From positions 1 through 32,464 of the forward strand of contig JAJZWB010000030.1 in assembly GCA_021846845.1 (NCBI GenBank): a stretch of DNA of 32,464 nucleotides, read 5' to 3'. The translations under genes were made by a program, and so were the position numbers. Of the stretch, positions 29,577 through 32,464 are shown piece by piece (position 1 is the stretch's first letter; the number at the start of each line of letters is the position of its first letter). Source of the stretch: Actinomycetes bacterium (GTDB lineage: Bacteria; Actinomycetota; Thermoleophilia; Solirubrobacterales; Solirubrobacteraceae). The notes beneath the pieces were generated by a model that had not been told where the DNA came from, did not search any database, and saw nothing but the letters and a program-made list of their open reading frames with translations.

Positions 29577-30945
29577 CAGGGTGCGGCTGGTGCTGAACTT
29601 CGCCGCGGTGATGGTGGTGCTGTTCGGCGGCCTGGCGCTGCTGCTCCAGACCGAGTTCTCAGACAGCCTCGATCAGGGGCTCAACCGGTCGCTCGGCGCC
29701 CGGGCCGCCGAGCTCGCGACCCTCCTCAACGCCCGGCGCAGGCTCCCGGCGCTGCCCGAGGTCGACGGCGCCTTCGCGCAGATCGTCGCCGTCAGGGGAC
29801 GTGTGCTGGACGCGACGACGGGCTTCGGCGCGCCGCTGCTGACCGCGCCCGAGCTGCGACGCGCGTCCGCTGCGACGGTGACGCTCGATCATGGAGATCG
29901 CGCCCGGCTGCTGGCTCAGCCGATCTCGACCCGGCCCGGGGCGGTCCTCGTGGTCGGCGCATCGCTCTCGCAGCTTGATCACGCGATGACCTCGCTCAAC
30001 GAGCTGCTGTTCATCGGCGGGCCGCTGCTGCTGCTGATCACCTGCCTGGCGGGCTACGTGCTCGCCGAGCGCGCGCTCGCGCCTGTTCAGAGGATGGCGG
30101 CCTGGGCGGAGCGCATCTCGGGCGCGCCCGGTGACGACCGGCTGCCGCTGCCCGAGGCCAAGGACGAGCTCCGCGAGCTCGGCGACGCGCTCAACGCCGT
30201 GCTTGACCGGCTCGGCGATGCGCTCAGGCGCGAACGCAAGTTCGTCGCGTACGCGGGGCACGAGCTGCGAACGCCGATCTCGATCCTGAAGCTGGAGCTG
30301 GAGCTGGCGCGTGCGTCCGGCGGATCGGGTGAGGACCTCGATCGGCGGCTGCGGTCGGCGGGCGAGGAGGTCGATCGCCTCGCTCAGCTGGCGCGCGACC
30401 TGCTGGTGCTGGGGCAGGCGGAGCTCGGGCAGCTGCAGCTGCGCTGTCGCGCGGTGCGCGTGCGAGAGCTTCTGGAGATCGTCGCGGAGCGATTCGCGGC
30501 CGCCTACGGGCTGCGGAGCGACCGGGTCCGGACCCTCGACGAGGAGGGATTGGTACTGGACGCAGACCCGGCGCGTCTGGAGCGCGCTCTCGCCAACATG
30601 GTCTCCAACGCCCTGCGTCACGGCGCGGGCGACGTCGTGCTCGTCGCCCGTCGCGGCGAGGACGCCCTGGAGCTGCACGTGCTCGACGAGGGCCCCGGGT
30701 TCGCGCCGGACTTCATCCCGCATGCGTTCGAGTGCTTCACGCGTGAGGAGACCGGCCATCGGGGCACGGGAGGCGTCGGCCTCGGCCTCTCGATCGTGGC
30801 GGCGATCGCCGAGGCCCACGGCGGGCATGCCCAGGCCGTCAACCGACCCGGTGGCGGCGCGGACGTCTGGCTGTCGCTTCCGCTCTCGCGTGCGTCGGTC
30901 CAGCAGGCGCCGAGTCCGCGCACGCCGCTGGCGGCGGGCGCCTGA
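29422..30945 (+). CDS. Membrane sensor histidine kinase 1
   Basis: The 507-aa kinase has a basic cytoplasmic N-terminus, TM1 (about 55-75), a periplasmic sensor of roughly 120 residues, TM2 (about 196-215), a HAMP region (ALAPVQRM...) and the H-box AGHELRTP with His280. The N-box (MVSNALRHG), a D-x-G-x-G-like box (DEGPGF) and GGVGLGLSIV follow. GTG 29422 overlaps the regulator stop. Its first 45 or so residues contain the tandem-duplicated segment and are low complexity, so the ancestral start may have been further in. It should phosphorylate regulator 1. The signal is unknown. Confidence 0.9.
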   Translation: MRRGSRSADPSGRTAGLVRRRLPVAGLRRGRDAEDPPGRRAGLARRLRRLPFRVRLVLNFAAVMVVLFGGLALLLQTEFSDSLDQGLNRSLGARAAELATLLNARRRLPALPEVDGAFAQIVAVRGRVLDATTGFGAPLLTAPELRRASAATVTLDHGDRARLLAQPISTRPGAVLVVGASLSQLDHAMTSLNELLFIGGPLLLLITCLAGYVLAERALAPVQRMAAWAERISGAPGDDRLPLPEAKDELRELGDALNAVLDRLGDALRRERKFVAYAGHELRTPISILKLELELARASGGSGEDLDRRLRSAGEEVDRLAQLARDLLVLGQAELGQLQLRCRAVRVRELLEIVAERFAAAYGLRSDRVRTLDEEGLVLDADPARLERALANMVSNALRHGAGDVVLVARRGEDALELHVLDEGPGFAPDFIPHAFECFTREETGHRGTGGVGLGLSIVAAIAEAHGGHAQAVNRPGGGADVWLSLPLSRASVQQAPSPRTPLAAGA

Positions 30946-30948
30946 GCG

Positions 30949-30972
30949 GCGATCGCAGCCATGCGCGATCGC
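30949..30972. repeat. Paired GCGATCGC palindromes between the two two-component systems
   Basis: The octamer GCGATCGC occurs at 30949-30956 and 30965-30972. The copies could also pair with each other as an 8-bp stem with an 8-nt loop. They lie in the 50-nt gap between kinase 1 and regulator 2 and could be a weak terminator or a protein site. Confidence 0.35.
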
Positions 30973-30995
30973 GCCGCGCGCGTCATCCTTTGCTC

Positions 30996-31652
30996 ATGCG
31001 CGTTCTGATCGCAGAGGACGAGGTCCGACTCGCGGAGACGATCGCCAGGGGGCTGCGGCGCCAGGGGCTCGCGGTCGACGTCGCGCACGACGGCGAGCAG
31101 GCGATCGCAAAGGCGAGAGTGGTGCGCTACGACGTGCTCGTGCTCGACCGCGAGCTGCCCGTCGTGCACGGAGACGATGTCTGCCGCACCGTCCGCGACG
31201 AGCGGCCCGAGACCGGGATCCTGATGCTCACGGCCGCCGGCGCCCTGGAGGACGTGATCGAGGGGCTGTCGCTCGGGGCCGACGACTATCTCCCCAAGCC
31301 CTTCCGCTTCGCCGAGCTCGTGGCGCGGGTGCACGCGCTCGCGCGCCGCTCGTCGCCCAGTCGGCCTCCCGTGCTGCGCCATGGCGACCTGGAGCTCGAT
31401 CCGGCCCGTCGTCGCCTGACGCGCGCAGGACGGGAGATCGAGCTGGCACGAAAGGAGTTCGCGGTGCTGGAGGCGCTGATGGCGGCCGACGGCGCTACGG
31501 TTTCCGCAGAGCAGCTGCTCGAACGAGTATGGGACGAGCACACCGATCCGTTCACCAACGTCGTGCGGATGACGATCATGACGCTGCGTCGCAAGCTGGG
31601 CGAGCCACAGGTGGTGCAGACGGTGATCGGGGTCGGCTACCGGATGTCATGA
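30996..31652 (+). CDS. OmpR/PhoB-family response regulator 2
   Basis: A 218-aa regulator with receiver (EDE 7-9, Asp51 in VLDRELPV, Lys in PKPFR) and a C-terminal winged helix (LARKEFAVLEALM to VIGVGYRMS). ATG 30996 is preferred over the TTG two codons earlier because it gives the standard MRVLIAEDE start; no ribosome site is seen. A TCAT/TCAT pair 11 bp apart overlaps the start region and may reflect autoregulation. It is coupled to kinase 2 by an ATGA overlap. It differs clearly from regulator 1, so this is a separate system rather than a recent copy. Confidence 0.92.
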   Translation: MRVLIAEDEVRLAETIARGLRRQGLAVDVAHDGEQAIAKARVVRYDVLVLDRELPVVHGDDVCRTVRDERPETGILMLTAAGALEDVIEGLSLGADDYLPKPFRFAELVARVHALARRSSPSRPPVLRHGDLELDPARRRLTRAGREIELARKEFAVLEALMAADGATVSAEQLLERVWDEHTDPFTNVVRMTIMTLRRKLGEPQVVQTVIGVGYRMS

Positions 31653-32464
31653 GAGGCGGTCAGAGCCGGTGGCTGCGACGGCCGGCGCCGACGATCCGGC
31701 TGCGGCTCACCGCGCTCTACGGCACGGTCTTCTTGATCACGGGCGCGGCGCTGCTCACGCTCGGCTACCTGTTCGTCCGCGACAACCTGGTCACGCGCCC
31801 GCGGCTGCGACACGAGCTCGCCAAGCTCGGCTTCCACCTGCACCGCAGCTACCCGTTCGACTTCCCGCCGGGCTCTCCTGAGGCGAGCCTGATCCGCTCC
31901 GCCGAGACGCAGATCGTCTCCGGGGCCCTGCACCGCCTGCTCATCGAGTACGCCGTGGGGCTGTTCCTGATGACCGCGATCTCCGTCGTCACCGGCTGGA
32001 TGCTCGCCGGCCGGGCGCTGGCTCCGCTGCGCCGGATCACCGCGACCGCCCGCCGGGTGTCCGGCGAGAACCTGGGGGAGCGGATCGCGCTGCGCGGCCC
32101 GGCGGACGAGCTCAGGGAGCTGGCCGACACCTTCGACGGGATGCTCGCCAGGCTTGACGGCGCGTTCGCCAGCCAGCGGCACTTCGTCGCCAACGCCTCC
32201 CATGAGCTGCGCACGCCGCTGGCGATCATGCGCACCGAGATCGACGTCGCGCTCTCGGACCCCGGCGCCGCCGTCGAGGACATGCGGGAGATGGGTGAGG
32301 CGGTGCGCGAGACGGTCGACCGCTGCGAGCGGCTGATCGCGAGCCTGCTCCTGCTGGCACGCAGCGAGGGGACCGTGGGACACCCAGAGCCGGTCGACAT
32401 CGCAACGCTCGCGGCCGACTGCGTCACCGACCTCTGGGCGCGCGCCCAGGAGTCGAGATCGGAA
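31649..32464 (+). CDS. Membrane sensor histidine kinase 2 (3' end outside the window)
   Basis: The frame opens with ATG overlapping the regulator 2 stop and remains open for 272 codons to the window end, so the gene is truncated by the window, not by mutation. It shows TM1 (about residues 21-43), a short extracytoplasmic loop of about 55 residues, TM2 (about 99-121), a HAMP domain (ALAPLRRITATARRVSG) and the H-box NASHELRTP with His185. The dimerisation helix continues through CERLIASLLLLARSE. The ATP-binding domain lies beyond the end. The small sensor loop suggests sensing within or near the membrane. Confidence 0.9.
   Translation, partial: MRGGQSRWLRRPAPTIRLRLTALYGTVFLITGAALLTLGYLFVRDNLVTRPRLRHELAKLGFHLHRSYPFDFPPGSPEASLIRSAETQIVSGALHRLLIEYAVGLFLMTAISVVTGWMLAGRALAPLRRITATARRVSGENLGERIALRGPADELRELADTFDGMLARLDGAFASQRHFVANASHELRTPLAIMRTEIDVALSDPGAAVEDMREMGEAVRETVDRCERLIASLLLLARSEGTVGHPEPVDIATLAADCVTDLWARAQESRSE

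Overview
The window is about 70% GC with dense short-spaced genes, frequent GTG/TTG starts and several genes lacking a clear Shine-Dalgarno sequence. That style, with a hopanoid cluster (shc-hpnC-hpnD-hpnE-hpnH) and OmpR-type two-component pairs, suggests an actinobacterium, probably Thermoleophilia/Solirubrobacterales-like. This placement is inferred from style and gene content, not from a marker gene.

Region 1 (about 0.1-8 kb) is a nitrogen/amine module. A leftward FAD oxidoreductase of the sarcosine-oxidase/DAO family diverges from a rightward operon: a type III glutamine synthetase-like ligase, then the three glutamate-synthase domains as separate genes (class II amidotransferase, GXGXG beta-helix, FMN/Fe-S barrel), then a coupled 147-aa orphan. 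A strong hairpin follows, and after it a 250-aa orphan. The gene set resembles the gamma-glutamylmethylamide/N-methylglutamate route (GmaS-MgsABC with an Mgd-like oxidase) and, in part, the Puu putrescine route, but matches neither.

Region 2 (8-16.5 kb) holds three APC-family permeases, three small zinc-ribbon/two-helix membrane proteins and two UspA-like proteins. Two [zinc-ribbon + permease] units are a clear segmental duplication. Near-identical TTTGTACAAA-type sites recur in the glutamine synthetase leader and in the promoters of this region. Two promoters have exactly the same layout (-35, 3 nt, TTTGTACAAA, 4 nt, -10). This suggests one regulator, not encoded here, that joins regions 1 and 2 into a regulon for importing and gamma-glutamylating an amine or amino acid.

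Region 3 (16.5-21.3 kb) contains a PuuD-like class I amidotransferase with a substituted catalytic histidine, a leftward SDR dehydrogenase, and a rightward run of DUF6457-like, saccharopine-dehydrogenase-like and group II PLP decarboxylase genes.

Region 4 (21.4-28.8 kb) is a compact hopanoid operon: squalene-hopene cyclase, HpnC, HpnD, HpnE, a fusion of an HpnG-like nucleoside phosphorylase to a complete IspH, and the radical-SAM HpnH. It covers late isoprenoid supply, squalene formation, cyclisation and adenosylhopane formation and processing.

Region 5 (28.8-32.5 kb) holds two OmpR-type regulator/histidine kinase pairs. The second kinase runs off the window end. A 78-bp in-frame tandem duplication sits at the junction of the first pair. 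No tRNA, rRNA, CRISPR array, insertion sequence or phage gene was seen.
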